13,444 nt of DNA from Bacteroidales bacterium (GCA_015486475.1 WFRO01000490.1:1-13444), one strand, 5' to 3'; positions 1-6,870 are shown, numbered from the stretch's first letter. Notes: generated from the letters alone by a model not told the origin. Numbers and translations are program-made.

Positions 1-1365
1 GGCCTGATTAATGTTAGAGGCCGGTAAGGCAGGGGCGCTGAAAGTCTTATCTGTCGGATAGATCTCTCTCCATCTGTTGTCCAGATACTTTGAAACATTT
101 TTAACAAAATAATGCGCGTCATTGCCGGGATAATAGATCTGCAGGTCTTTCTTATTGTTCTCCAGGGATACCTGTATTTTGGTGGTCACATCCTCCACCC
201 CCACGACAAACCACAGGTTTCCGTTACTGTCAGCCCTCCATTTTGCCTTGTAACGCGCATCGAAGGCTGCCTGTGTCTCAATACCTGTTGCAACTCCTGC
301 AGGATTCTTTTCCAGTGCTTTCTCCGTTTCACTGGTCTGATAATAATCTGCCACTGTCGCCGGCAGCTTTTCAGCCGGACGGTACCGGTTGTCACGGTTC
401 TTCCAGTAATTACGCAACAGGTACCTTTCGTAGGTTTCGGGATCTTCGGCGATCAGATCGTCCCCGAAAGGATAGGTCCTGGGATCCGTGATCTCCCTGC
501 CGTCTTTCTTCAGCACAATATTTTTCGTATCGGCTTTCCAGAATGTTCCCTTTTCACTTACCGGTGCTCCCTGGCTGGCAAAATAGGCGGTCATCTGTTC
601 CTGGGTGGGCTTGAAATAAAAATCTCCCGTCAGCGAAGAGGACTCCCAGGGCACCTGCTGGTTATCGCTTTTCCGCATCACCTCGATACGTACATTTTTG
701 AACACATCCTCGATCTTCAGCCCCGGACGCTGTATCTGGTACAGCAACTCCTGGGTGTAGAGGCCGTTCACCCCCGAGCCGTCCAGGGCGGTCTTCCCCG
801 GGGAGGTGGCATAGGCGATGATCGTTCCGGCAGGAGCGTTCATACTCACCAGTCCCTGGCGCGTCGAACGGAAAGTACGGGCAAAAGGGTTGTTACGGCA
901 GGCATCCAGCACGATGATGTTCACCCGCGAATCCGCCGCATCCATCAAAGCCACCACAAAACCTGCATCCACACACTCATATTCCACCTCCTCTTCACTG
1001 TTGATCTGGGCATTTACCGGCACCAGAAAATTGTAACCGTCCTTCTGTATGCCATGCCCGGCATAATAGAACATCCCCACATTATAATCTTTCAGTTTCT
1101 GACCGAATTCCCGGATCACACGTTTCATCTCCGTCTGGTTGGAAACATTCTCCCGCAACATAACATCAAACCCTACATTTCGCAGGGCACGGGCCATCGA
1201 CCGGGCATCATTGACCGGATTGGGCAGGGGACCGGCCAGGTAATCCCCGTTGCCGATCACCAGAGCCAGCCGTTTATCAGGAATTTTTTCCTGGGCCGGT
1301 AACATTCCTTCGGACAGCCCCGTAAACAGAAACAGTACCAGGACCAATAACCTTAATTGTATCAT
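1..1365 (-). CDS. Secreted caspase-like (peptidase C14) protein, C-terminus cut by window edge
   Basis: I translated this leftward frame by hand; it is open from an ATG at 1365 to the first base of the window, giving 455 residues without a stop, so the C-terminus lies outside. Residues 1-24 look like a signal peptide (hydrophobic LLVLVLFLF, likely cleavage after LPA), so the protein should act outside the cytoplasm. The caspase p20 fold follows at about 31-250: the start strand LALVIGNGDY, the catalytic His104 in YYAGHG, and the catalytic Cys156 in DACRNNP. The later segment AYATSPGKTALDG is also typical of bacterial caspase homologues (orthocaspases/metacaspases), which usually cleave after basic residues. 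Both dyad residues are present, so it is predicted active. The roughly 200 residues after the caspase domain match no domain I recognise. It is transcribed divergently from the barrel gene. Family assignment is strong; substrate and role are unknown. Confidence 0.88.
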   Translation of the reverse strand, partial: MIQLRLLVLVLFLFTGLSEGMLPAQEKIPDKRLALVIGNGDYLAGPLPNPVNDARSMARALRNVGFDVMLRENVSNQTEMKRVIREFGQKLKDYNVGMFYYAGHGIQKDGYNFLVPVNAQINSEEEVEYECVDAGFVVALMDAADSRVNIIVLDACRNNPFARTFRSTRQGLVSMNAPAGTIIAYATSPGKTALDGSGVNGLYTQELLYQIQRPGLKIEDVFKNVRIEVMRKSDNQQVPWESSSLTGDFYFKPTQEQMTAYFASQGAPVSEKGTFWKADTKNIVLKKDGREITDPRTYPFGDDLIAEDPETYERYLLRNYWKNRDNRYRPAEKLPATVADYYQTSETEKALEKNPAGVATGIETQAAFDARYKAKWRADSNGNLWFVVGVEDVTTKIQVSLENNKKDLQIYYPGNDAHYFVKNVSKYLDNRWREIYPTDKTFSAPALPASNINQA

Positions 1366-1476
1366 AAACACTTTGTTTTCCTGATAAATGTTTTATTTAT
1401 TTGTTTGATAATATGATGGTTGTAAGTTACAAAATTTTCTTTTTATCTCTATACGGGATTGTTACAAATATGTTAT

Positions 1477-1484
1477 CAAATATA
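1477..1484 (-). promoter_or_regulatory. Candidate -7 promoter element for the caspase-like gene
   Basis: The minus strand reads TATATTTG here, an exact match to the Bacteroidota -7 consensus TAnnTTTG. It lies about 110 nt upstream of the caspase-like ATG, and I see no good -33 TTTG at the expected spacing. The region is AT-rich, so a chance match is possible. Confidence 0.3.
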
Positions 1485-1488
1485 TTCC

Positions 1489-1520
1489 TTTGCCAGATTG
1501 AGCGATTTGCTTTATATTGT
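1489..1520 (+). promoter_or_regulatory. Candidate promoter of the barrel-like gene
   Basis: A TTTG at 1489-1492 is followed after 20 nt by TATATTGT at 1513-1520, which matches four of the six fixed bases of the -7 element TAnnTTTG. The spacing fits the Bacteroidota -33/-7 layout. It would give a leader of about 16 nt before the ATG at 1543. It sits back to back with the minus-strand candidate at 1477-1484. Confidence 0.35.
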
Positions 1521-1542
1521 TGACAAATCAAACCCAACCCTT

Positions 1543-2157
1543 ATGAAAAAACGAGCCAGCCTCTTCCTGTTTTTCTTTCTGACGATCTCCTTCTCTGTAG
1601 TATTCCAGGGCATGGCCCAGCAAAAGGTGGAACTTCCCGAGCTTAAACAGAAACAAAAAGGCATTTATGCCCGCATCAGCACCGGCATCGCCATGGGGAA
1701 GACCAATTACCGGGATGCGTATGATATCAAAGGAATACCCGTCCCCCTGATCTTCCAGTTGGGATATCAGACCGGATCAAGTGTAGCCATCTATTTCAAT
1801 TATGATGTAATGTTCGTAGTGAATCCCGAAACCAACGGGATCTCTGCTGCCGACCTGATGACCGTTCCCCAGGTGGGCGGCGGTCTCTCTTTTTATTTCG
1901 GAAAAGGAAAGAACTATATCTTCGCCGACGGGAATATGGCCACTACCCGTCTGCTCAACGGCGGAGATGTTTATGCCACAAACCCCGGCTTCGGGCTGAA
2001 CGTGGGATGGGGATATGACCACAACCTGGTCAGGCATATGAGCATCGGGGGAACGGTCTTTTATCATTACAGCTCCATGAAAGACAAAGACGATATGGAA
2101 TCCCCCCTGTCCAACAATTATCTGGGGGTCTGCCTCTCTTTCCGCTTCGGCAAATAA
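1543..2157 (+). CDS. Exported small outer-membrane beta-barrel-like protein
   Basis: I chose the ATG at 1543 (204 residues) rather than the upstream in-frame ATG at 1459. It begins a clear signal peptide, MKKRASLFLFFFLTISFSVV, with likely cleavage after MA at residue 25, and the upstream extension would bury it. The mature part alternates polar and hydrophobic residues with many Gly and aromatic residues (for example VGGGLSFYFGKGKNYIFADG and LNVGWGYDH). It ends with GVCLSFRFGK, resembling the last strand of an 8-stranded OmpA/OmpW-size barrel. This suggests a small outer-membrane protein. No lipoprotein Cys is present. I cannot name the family, and no partner is adjacent in the same operon. 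Role unknown; outer-membrane location is an inference from composition and the C-terminal strand. Confidence 0.75.
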   Translation: MKKRASLFLFFFLTISFSVVFQGMAQQKVELPELKQKQKGIYARISTGIAMGKTNYRDAYDIKGIPVPLIFQLGYQTGSSVAIYFNYDVMFVVNPETNGISAADLMTVPQVGGGLSFYFGKGKNYIFADGNMATTRLLNGGDVYATNPGFGLNVGWGYDHNLVRHMSIGGTVFYHYSSMKDKDDMESPLSNNYLGVCLSFRFGK

Positions 2158-2215
2158 GCCGGAACCCCTCCATTTTCATCTTCCCTTGCTTTCAAGATTT
2201 TTTCTGAAATTGTTT

Positions 2216-2223
2216 TATCTTTG
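2216..2223 (+). promoter_or_regulatory. -7 promoter element of tRNA-Arg
   Basis: TATCTTTG is an exact match to the Bacteroidota -7 consensus TAnnTTTG and lies 28 nt before the mature 5' end of the tRNA. The -33 element is weak (TTTC at 2190-2193, 22 nt upstream). A start about 7 nt downstream would place the duplicated tRNA 5' end inside the primary transcript. Confidence 0.6.
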
Positions 2224-2235
2224 CCCTCCGCTTCC

Positions 2236-2267
2236 GGTCCCATAGTTCAAGGGCCCCATAGTTCAAG
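2236..2267 (+). repeat. 16-bp tandem duplication of the tRNA-Arg 5' end
   Basis: Two adjacent 16-nt units, GGTCCCATAGTTCAAG (2236-2251) and GGCCCCATAGTTCAAG (2252-2267), differ at one base and are both followed by GG. The second unit is positions 1-16 of the tRNA-Arg (acceptor 5' strand, T8-A9 and most of the D arm). The first is an extra copy in the 5' leader. Confidence 0.9.
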
Positions 2268-2323
2268 GGATAGAATAGTGGTTTCCTAAACCATAGATCC
2301 AGGTTCGAGTCCTGGTGGGGCTA
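2252..2323 (+). tRNA. tRNA-Arg, anticodon CCT (reads AGG)
   Basis: A full cloverleaf folds by hand. The acceptor pairs GGCCCCA (2252-2258) with TGGGGCT (2316-2322), including a G1-T72 wobble, and A73 follows. T8 and A9 are present; the D stem is GTTC/GAAT. The anticodon stem GTGGT/ACCAT encloses the loop TTCCTAA, giving anticodon CCT. The variable loop is AGATC, and the T arm CCAGG-TTCGAGT-CCTGG is perfect. The CCA tail is not encoded, since CAAA follows A73. The anticodon reads the AGG codon, so the tRNA should carry arginine; A73 is compatible with that. The duplicated 5' end just upstream is unusual. Confidence 0.95.
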
Positions 2324-2359
2324 CAAAATTTTCCTTCAAATAAATCACTTTTTTCAGGC

Positions 2360-2367
2360 CATCTTTG
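2360..2367 (+). promoter_or_regulatory. Candidate -7 element of the radical SAM gene
   Basis: CATCTTTG matches TAnnTTTG at five of six fixed positions and resembles the TATCTTTG elements before tRNA-Arg and tyrS. It lies 28 nt before the chosen ATG. No clear -33 element is seen. Read-through from the tRNA promoter is an alternative. Confidence 0.35.
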
Positions 2368-2395
2368 TAAAATAATCCTCCTGCAACCGATTTGC

Positions 2396-3322
2396 ATGGC
2401 AACGCGGAAAAAATTTTCACATTTCCTCACCTCCTGCACCTGTTGTCCGCGCCACTGCGGTATAGACCGGCTGGCAGGAGAGATCTCCTATTGCCATACA
2501 GGGGCTCAGGCCCTGGTCGCCCACAGCGGCCTGCACCATGGCGAAGAGCCGCCCCTCTCAGGCACCCGCGGATCCGGTACCATTTTCTTTGCCGGCTGTA
2601 ACCTGCGGTGCGTTTTCTGCCAGAACTGGCAGATCAGCCAGCGTTTCACCCCTGCCTCTGTCCGCGGGATGACCCCCTCCGCCCTGGCAGATGAAATGCT
2701 CCGCCTGCAGGAGGCGGGGGCCCATAACATCAATTTTGTCTCCCCGTCGCATGTGATCTGGCAGATGGCCGACGCCATCCTCCTGGCCCGTAAAAAGGGG
2801 CTCGCCATACCCGTGGTGTATAACTCCGGGGGTTATGACGAGGTGGCGGTCCTCCGTGAGATCAGAGGGCTGGTGGACATCTTCCTCCCCGACATCAAAT
2901 ATATGGAAACAGAACCGGCCCGCCGTTATTCCGGGGCTGCCGATTACCCGGAGGTCATCCCGGGCGTGTTGCGGGAGATGTTCGATCAGACAGGGCCGCT
3001 GCAGACAGATGAGGAAGGCGTGGCTGTCAAAGGGCTTCTCGTCCGCCACCTGGTGCTGCCGGGTCTGACGGAAAACAGTCGTAAATGTCTGGAAGCCGTC
3101 GCGGAGATCTCCCTGCAGATCCCTGTCAGCCTCATGTCACAGTACTCCCCGCAACACAATGCCCACCGCTTCCCGGAGATCGACCGTACCCTCCGCCCGG
3201 AAGAATATCATGAGTTGGTGGATCATGCCATCTCCCTGGGCTTTGAGACCCTTTTTACCCAGGACATCTCCAGCCGCGACCATTATCTGCCCGATTTCGA
3301 CCGGGAAGAACCATTTATCTGA
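2396..3322 (+). CDS. Radical SAM protein, PflX/pyruvate-formate-lyase-activating-enzyme-like (COG1313 type)
   Basis: The frame is open back into the tRNA, so I start at the ATG at 2396 (308 residues), just before the conserved N-terminus. Cys14, Cys17, Cys21 and Cys33 form the Cys-rich CCPRHCGIDR...C region typical of the PflX group. The radical SAM [4Fe-4S] motif CX3CX2C is Cys68, Cys72, Cys75, in GCNLRCVFCQNW, followed by QIS. The segment EEPPLSGTRGSGTIFFAGC is also a family hallmark. The enzyme is expected to cleave S-adenosylmethionine to a 5'-deoxyadenosyl radical in the cytoplasm. PflA-like relatives activate glycyl radical enzymes, but the substrate of this group is not established and no glycyl radical enzyme is in the window. 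It converges on the kinase gene with 6 nt between stops. Confidence 0.9.
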   Translation: MATRKKFSHFLTSCTCCPRHCGIDRLAGEISYCHTGAQALVAHSGLHHGEEPPLSGTRGSGTIFFAGCNLRCVFCQNWQISQRFTPASVRGMTPSALADEMLRLQEAGAHNINFVSPSHVIWQMADAILLARKKGLAIPVVYNSGGYDEVAVLREIRGLVDIFLPDIKYMETEPARRYSGAADYPEVIPGVLREMFDQTGPLQTDEEGVAVKGLLVRHLVLPGLTENSRKCLEAVAEISLQIPVSLMSQYSPQHNAHRFPEIDRTLRPEEYHELVDHAISLGFETLFTQDISSRDHYLPDFDREEPFI

Positions 3323-3328
3323 AACAGT

Positions 3329-5431
3329 TTATAAATTGTAAACGATCCCTTCCGGGATGCGAAGTACCACCCGTGTACCGGCCGGACGGCCTTCATCATC
3401 ATACAGGTCAATGATCTTGCGTTCGATCTTCTGCCGGTTGTATTTGTTGATCAAGGTGTAAAACTGTTCTGTGACCTTCAGCCCCAGACGGGTGGATCGT
3501 TCGTTCAGCTCCCGGGCCTTCTTCCTCCCGATACCATTGTCCTCCACCTCGATGGTAAGGATATGGTTCACACAGGAGATACGGATCCAGATACGTCCCT
3601 CCTTCTCACTGTGCATGAGCCCGTGCTTCAGAGCGTTCTCAACGTGGGTCTGAATGATCATGCGGGGCACCATCTCTGAGGTATTGACCCCGGGTGAAAC
3701 GGTAATATCAAAATGAAGATCTCCTTTCATCCTGAACTTTTGCAGCTCCAGGTAATTTTTCACAAAGTCCAGCTCTTCACCAAGGGTATGGGCGATCTTG
3801 TCGGAGCTCTCGAGGATCTTCCGGATCAGCCCCGAGAAACGCACGAGATAATCATAGGCCGCCTCTTTCTCCTCCGTGTAGATGAGGGTGCCCAGGGAGG
3901 TGATCGCATTGAAAGTGAAATGCGGGTCCAGTTGGTTCTGGAAAGAACGCAATTGCAACTCATAGATCCTGCGCTGCGTATCTGCCACTTTCAGGCGCCG
4001 GTATTCCCGGACCTTATCGGCCAGGTAGAAAAGCAGGTATATGAACAGGGCAAAAACAAGATAAAAAAGGAACCAGTACCGGTAGGCAAAGGTCTTCCCG
4101 TACCTGAAGAACGAGGTATAACCACCCCCGTCCAGGGCCAGCCGGGGAGGGTCTTCACCGTTTTGCATAACGGAAAATACAGGGTCAGATGCATCATGCC
4201 CCACCGTAAACCGGAGAGCGTGCCGGAGGTCATGGCCGGTGACCACAAAATCATTCCGGGTTTTCCCTTTAAGAATATATTCCGTAACACCGTCTCCGTC
4301 CAGATCCATGGACCAAAACTTTACTTCTTCATAGGATCCCGGAAGACGGGAATACGGCTTCGGTACCAGGGAGGTATCGATCCTGAACACCTCTCCGTCC
4401 GAACCGACGAGGAATACATGATCACTCCCACCCTCCGGGGTGATCACCGTATACTGGCCCGAGGAGAGGTGCTCTGCCTTCTTTTTCTTCAGGATCATTC
4501 CATCAGCGTTCAGGAGCAACATCAGGGAAGGATAGCCCTCCCTCCCCCGGTAATGGTGAAAAACGAACAGGTGATCCTCCTTTTCTCCCCGGATCACGCC
4601 CGTATACAATGATGCGGGATACTTATTGAAACGCATGGGAGGGAATTTAAAACGAAGATCCGGGGTAAAAACTTCCAGCCAGTTGTAATAGTCGCTGTAA
4701 GGTATGGGGTCACTGGCTGTGGTGTCACAGTTCCCGGGGGAGAAGGTCCGGCCGAAGATCTCCGGCTTCCCGTCCCTGTCCAGATCCCACATACGGGGGT
4801 CATAAGCGGGAACACAGGCCAGCGGCGAGGCAAAAAGCGTGTCCCTGATCATATTGTAGGCATAATACCGCCGGGAACGCGTGGTAAAACCACAGGTGAT
4901 GCTGAAATAGATCTCTTTGATACCATCCCCGTCCTGATCATACAGAAAACCGGGACACACTTTGAAATCATACCTTTTCTTTTCACGGTAAACCTTTGCG
5001 ATCCGGCGGTCCCGGAACAGGATCTTACCATGGAGGGGAGCCACACAATGCATCAGTATAGAATCGTTCTTAAGCGAAAAGAGAATGATCTCATCATGAT
5101 TGTCCCCGTTGATGTCGCCGACGAATGGATGATCCATCCGCCCCCAGGCCCCGTCGAAGTTCCACTGATCAATGATCTGATCTTCCGGGGTATAAACGAT
5201 CATTCCTATCTGGTCCCTAATGATCAGATCTTTCAGGAAATGGACCTTTTCCGTTACCCCATCATGGTTCAGGTCGACATAATAGTAAAAGGAAGTGGGT
5301 CCGGAATTGAGATGCTCTTCCGCTTTGATCCTGTATTTTCCGGCCAGGGCCAATAAAAGGACCAGGAACAAGGCACCCAGGATCAGGCTTGTCAGAGGGG
5401 AGATCAGCTTTTTCTTAAGGTCTGGCGTCAT
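3329..5431 (-). CDS. LytS-type membrane histidine kinase with Asp/Gly-repeat (FG-GAP/EF-loop-like) sensor domain
   Basis: I chose the ATG at 5431 (700 residues); a GTG at 5467 would add 12. A membrane segment at about 9-31 is followed by an extracytoplasmic region of roughly 420 residues and a second membrane segment at about 452-471. The outer region has five calcium-loop-like motifs near residues 53 (DLNHDGVTE), 106 (DINGDNHDE), 165 (DQDGDGIKE), 216 (DLDRDGKPE) and 376 (DLDGDGVTE), as in FG-GAP/VCBS propeller repeats. The cytoplasmic part is a His_kinase/HATPase pair: phospho-acceptor His504 in QLDPHFTFN, N box HVENALKHG at 596-604, and G box EDNGIG at 630-635. The family normally autophosphorylates and passes phosphate to a LytTR response regulator. 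None is adjacent, so the partner is elsewhere. The family is clear; the ligand is unknown. Confidence 0.9.
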   Translation of the reverse strand: MTPDLKKKLISPLTSLILGALFLVLLLALAGKYRIKAEEHLNSGPTSFYYYVDLNHDGVTEKVHFLKDLIIRDQIGMIVYTPEDQIIDQWNFDGAWGRMDHPFVGDINGDNHDEIILFSLKNDSILMHCVAPLHGKILFRDRRIAKVYREKKRYDFKVCPGFLYDQDGDGIKEIYFSITCGFTTRSRRYYAYNMIRDTLFASPLACVPAYDPRMWDLDRDGKPEIFGRTFSPGNCDTTASDPIPYSDYYNWLEVFTPDLRFKFPPMRFNKYPASLYTGVIRGEKEDHLFVFHHYRGREGYPSLMLLLNADGMILKKKKAEHLSSGQYTVITPEGGSDHVFLVGSDGEVFRIDTSLVPKPYSRLPGSYEEVKFWSMDLDGDGVTEYILKGKTRNDFVVTGHDLRHALRFTVGHDASDPVFSVMQNGEDPPRLALDGGGYTSFFRYGKTFAYRYWFLFYLVFALFIYLLFYLADKVREYRRLKVADTQRRIYELQLRSFQNQLDPHFTFNAITSLGTLIYTEEKEAAYDYLVRFSGLIRKILESSDKIAHTLGEELDFVKNYLELQKFRMKGDLHFDITVSPGVNTSEMVPRMIIQTHVENALKHGLMHSEKEGRIWIRISCVNHILTIEVEDNGIGRKKARELNERSTRLGLKVTEQFYTLINKYNRQKIERKIIDLYDDEGRPAGTRVVLRIPEGIVYNL

Positions 5432-5497
5432 ACCGGTAATTTTTTGTCTGTCTTTTTCACCCGGCACAGATCATATCATCCACCCAAAAAAGAAACT

Positions 5498-5505
5498 CAA
5501 ATTTA
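5498..5505 (-). promoter_or_regulatory. Candidate -7 element of the kinase gene
   Basis: The minus strand reads TAAATTTG, an exact TAnnTTTG match, about 67 nt before the kinase ATG at 5431. The nearest -33-like ATTG is only 12 nt upstream, so the -33 box is not convincing. The rest of the 5432-5694 intergenic region shows no further structure that I can support. Confidence 0.4.
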
Positions 5506-5694
5506 AACGAAAATCAGCAATTGAAAAAAAATGCTCCCGTATTCCTGTCCGGTCAGGAAGTCAGGCACATGACAATATCTTCCGTCGCCGGAATTCTAAC
5601 GCCCGGAGATTGTCAATCTATCTTTTTAACAAAGAGATTTGCTCTTTCGGTATATTTTTTGTCCTTTTGATCACGGATCATAAATTTTCTGATC

Positions 5695-6417
5695 ATGCTG
5701 ATAAAACATAGTATCCGGTATTTAAAAAAAGGATCATTATTGTTGCTGTTCCTGGTTTCCGGGATGGCCCTGTATGCCCAGGATCAGGAGATCGTCAGGT
5801 TCCTGGATGATTTCAGAGTGAACCAGGAGGTTACTAACCCGGCTGCAGGGGTCCTCTCCTCCTATGAACAGATCAAAGGATCGCCTTATCTTTTCCCCGA
5901 TTACCGGGAAGCGTCCATCGTCATGGACGATAACTCGCATTATCACGGCAAGCTGCGATATGATCTCTATACCGATGAGATGGAATTTCAGGTCAAGGGT
6001 CATGTTTACTGGATCACCCCCCGGGAGCGGGTCAAAAAGATCACGCTGGACGGCAGAACATTTATCTTTCTAAAAAGCAAAGGGAACAAAAAGGGGGGAT
6101 ATTATGAGCTGCTCGCCGACGGGCCCTGCCGTTTACTGGCCAGACACCTTATCACCTTCCATGAAGCCGAAGAAGCCAAACCTTACCAGGATCCCAAACC
6201 GGCCCGTTTTGAGAACAAACGTACCCTGTATTACCTGCAGAAAAATAACGATCCAGGGACCCTGGAGCTTGTCAGGAGCAAAAAATCCCTCCTCACCTTC
6301 CTGCAGGACCATGCTCAGGAGATCGGCAAATTCATCAAGAAAGAGCATCTTTCCGTCAACCGGGAAGAGGATCTGAAAAAGATCATCACTTATTACAACG
6401 GCCTCCTCTCACAGTAA
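5695..6417 (+). CDS. Secreted protein of unknown function, 240 aa
   Basis: The ATG at 5695 begins a signal peptide: basic start (MLIKHSIRYLKKG), hydrophobic core LLLLFLVSGMALYA, likely cleavage near AQ at residue 28-29. The mature protein is soluble-looking. A conserved-looking segment, SPYLFPDYREASIVMDD then HYHGKLRYDLYTDEMEFQ, recalls a widespread unnamed family of Bacteroidota exported proteins with a GSPYL...LRYDIY..EMEF pattern. The C-terminal third is charged (KKSLLTFLQDHAQEIGKFIKKE) and likely helical. No catalytic motif or lipobox Cys is seen. It diverges from the kinase gene (263-nt gap) and converges on the AbrB-type gene (33-nt gap). Function not known; the family resemblance is from memory and needs a profile search. 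Confidence 0.8.
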   Translation: MLIKHSIRYLKKGSLLLLFLVSGMALYAQDQEIVRFLDDFRVNQEVTNPAAGVLSSYEQIKGSPYLFPDYREASIVMDDNSHYHGKLRYDLYTDEMEFQVKGHVYWITPRERVKKITLDGRTFIFLKSKGNKKGGYYELLADGPCRLLARHLITFHEAEEAKPYQDPKPARFENKRTLYYLQKNNDPGTLELVRSKKSLLTFLQDHAQEIGKFIKKEHLSVNREEDLKKIITYYNGLLSQ

Positions 6418-6450
6418 AGAGCAGGCAGTAAGAGAACCGCCTGACAAGGA

Positions 6451-6645
6451 TCATTCCCCCTCCGGCTCCCAGTCGCTGATCACCACCTTCGAGCCGTATT
6501 TGCGGATCACCAGCTTCTGACGATCTCTCCATCCCAATTGTTTGATAAAATCCATCGGGATCACAACAGCATAGCTGCTGCCACCCGAGATCTTCGTCAG
6601 ATGCCTGACCTCCCTGCTTTTTGATGTGTTCTTTCTTTTTGCCAT
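6451..6645 (-). CDS. Small AbrB/SpoVT/MazE-type DNA-binding protein, 64 aa
   Basis: The frame from the ATG at 6645 gives 64 residues. A basic N-terminal tail (MAKRKNTSKSREVR) is followed by one swapped-hairpin AbrB motif at about 15-58. The pattern LTKISGGSSYAVVIPMDFIKQLGW, here in two pieces around VVIP, then RQKLVIRKYGSKVVISDW, follows the AbrB order strand, VxIPxxxxxxLGW, strand. Such proteins dimerise through the hairpin and bind DNA, often as transition-state regulators or antitoxins. No toxin gene adjoins it, so it appears solitary. Its likely target is the palindrome array 54-90 nt upstream, in its own leader, suggesting autoregulation. A longer frame overlapping it (6386-6652) is a shadow with no domain. 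Fold assignment is good; regulatory role is inferred. Confidence 0.8.
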   Translation of the reverse strand: MAKRKNTSKSREVRHLTKISGGSSYAVVIPMDFIKQLGWRDRQKLVIRKYGSKVVISDWEPEGE

Positions 6646-6698
6646 AACTCACTCATTTTCATGTTAACAAAGGAACCCTTGCCTGCACACAAGGCCCC

Positions 6699-6734
6699 AA
6701 CTACGTAGTTAACTACGTAGCTAACTACGTAGTT
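6699..6734. promoter_or_regulatory. Three tandem 12-bp palindromes, likely operator array
   Basis: Three abutting 12-mers fill this site: AACTACGTAGTT (6699-6710), AACTACGTAGCT (6711-6722) and AACTACGTAGTT (6723-6734). The outer two are perfect palindromes and the middle has one changed base. The whole 36-bp block is itself nearly palindromic, with 17 of 18 base pairs matching. It lies between the AbrB-type gene and its candidate promoter at 6749-6778, within the predicted transcript leader. This arrangement is typical of a repressor operator with one site per helical turn or so; the binding protein is inferred. Confidence 0.75.
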
Positions 6735-6748
6735 GATGTTTCATAAAG

Positions 6749-6778
6749 CAAATATAATAAATATTTTACAATGACAAT
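6749..6778 (-). promoter_or_regulatory. Promoter of the AbrB-type gene
   Basis: The minus strand carries an exact -7 element TATATTTG (6756 down to 6749), preceded after 18 nt by ATTG (6778 down to 6775), a partial -33 box. A start near 6743 would give a leader of about 98 nt that contains the three palindromes, beginning roughly 9 nt downstream of the start. Confidence 0.55.
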
Positions 6779-6840
6779 TTATATAAACTTTTTTTCTACT
6801 TTTATATTACTTCTGATTTTTTATTTCAGAAAAAGATGAT

Positions 6841-6848
6841 TTACTTTG
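6841..6848 (+). promoter_or_regulatory. Weak candidate -7 element of the CvpA-family gene
   Basis: TTACTTTG matches five of the six fixed bases of TAnnTTTG and sits 22 nt before the ATG at 6871. No TTTG is seen at -33. The region from 6735 to 6840 is very AT-rich. Confidence 0.28.
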
Positions 6849-6870
6849 TATTGCAACCGATCTTTCCGGC

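Noticed and set aside
112..1302. A 396-codon rightward open frame over the caspase-like gene
   Set aside because: The opposite strand encodes a full caspase domain with its catalytic His and Cys, while the rightward translation is Cys/His-rich without any domain. It is an antisense shadow.
2315..2395. Upstream extension of the radical SAM protein to an ATG at 2315
   Set aside because: The extension would start inside the T arm of tRNA-Arg and adds no conserved residues.
6451..6645. AbrB-type gene as the antitoxin of a toxin-antitoxin pair
   Set aside because: No PemK/MazF, PIN or other toxin frame lies beside it; the neighbour is a convergent secreted protein.
6386..6652. An 88-codon leftward frame overlapping the AbrB-type gene
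   Set aside because: It has no domain, while the other frame gives a good AbrB motif with a natural start and stop.
6699..6734. The palindrome array as a CRISPR array or transposon end
   Set aside because: There are no spacers between the 12-bp units, no cas genes and no transposase. An operator array fits better.
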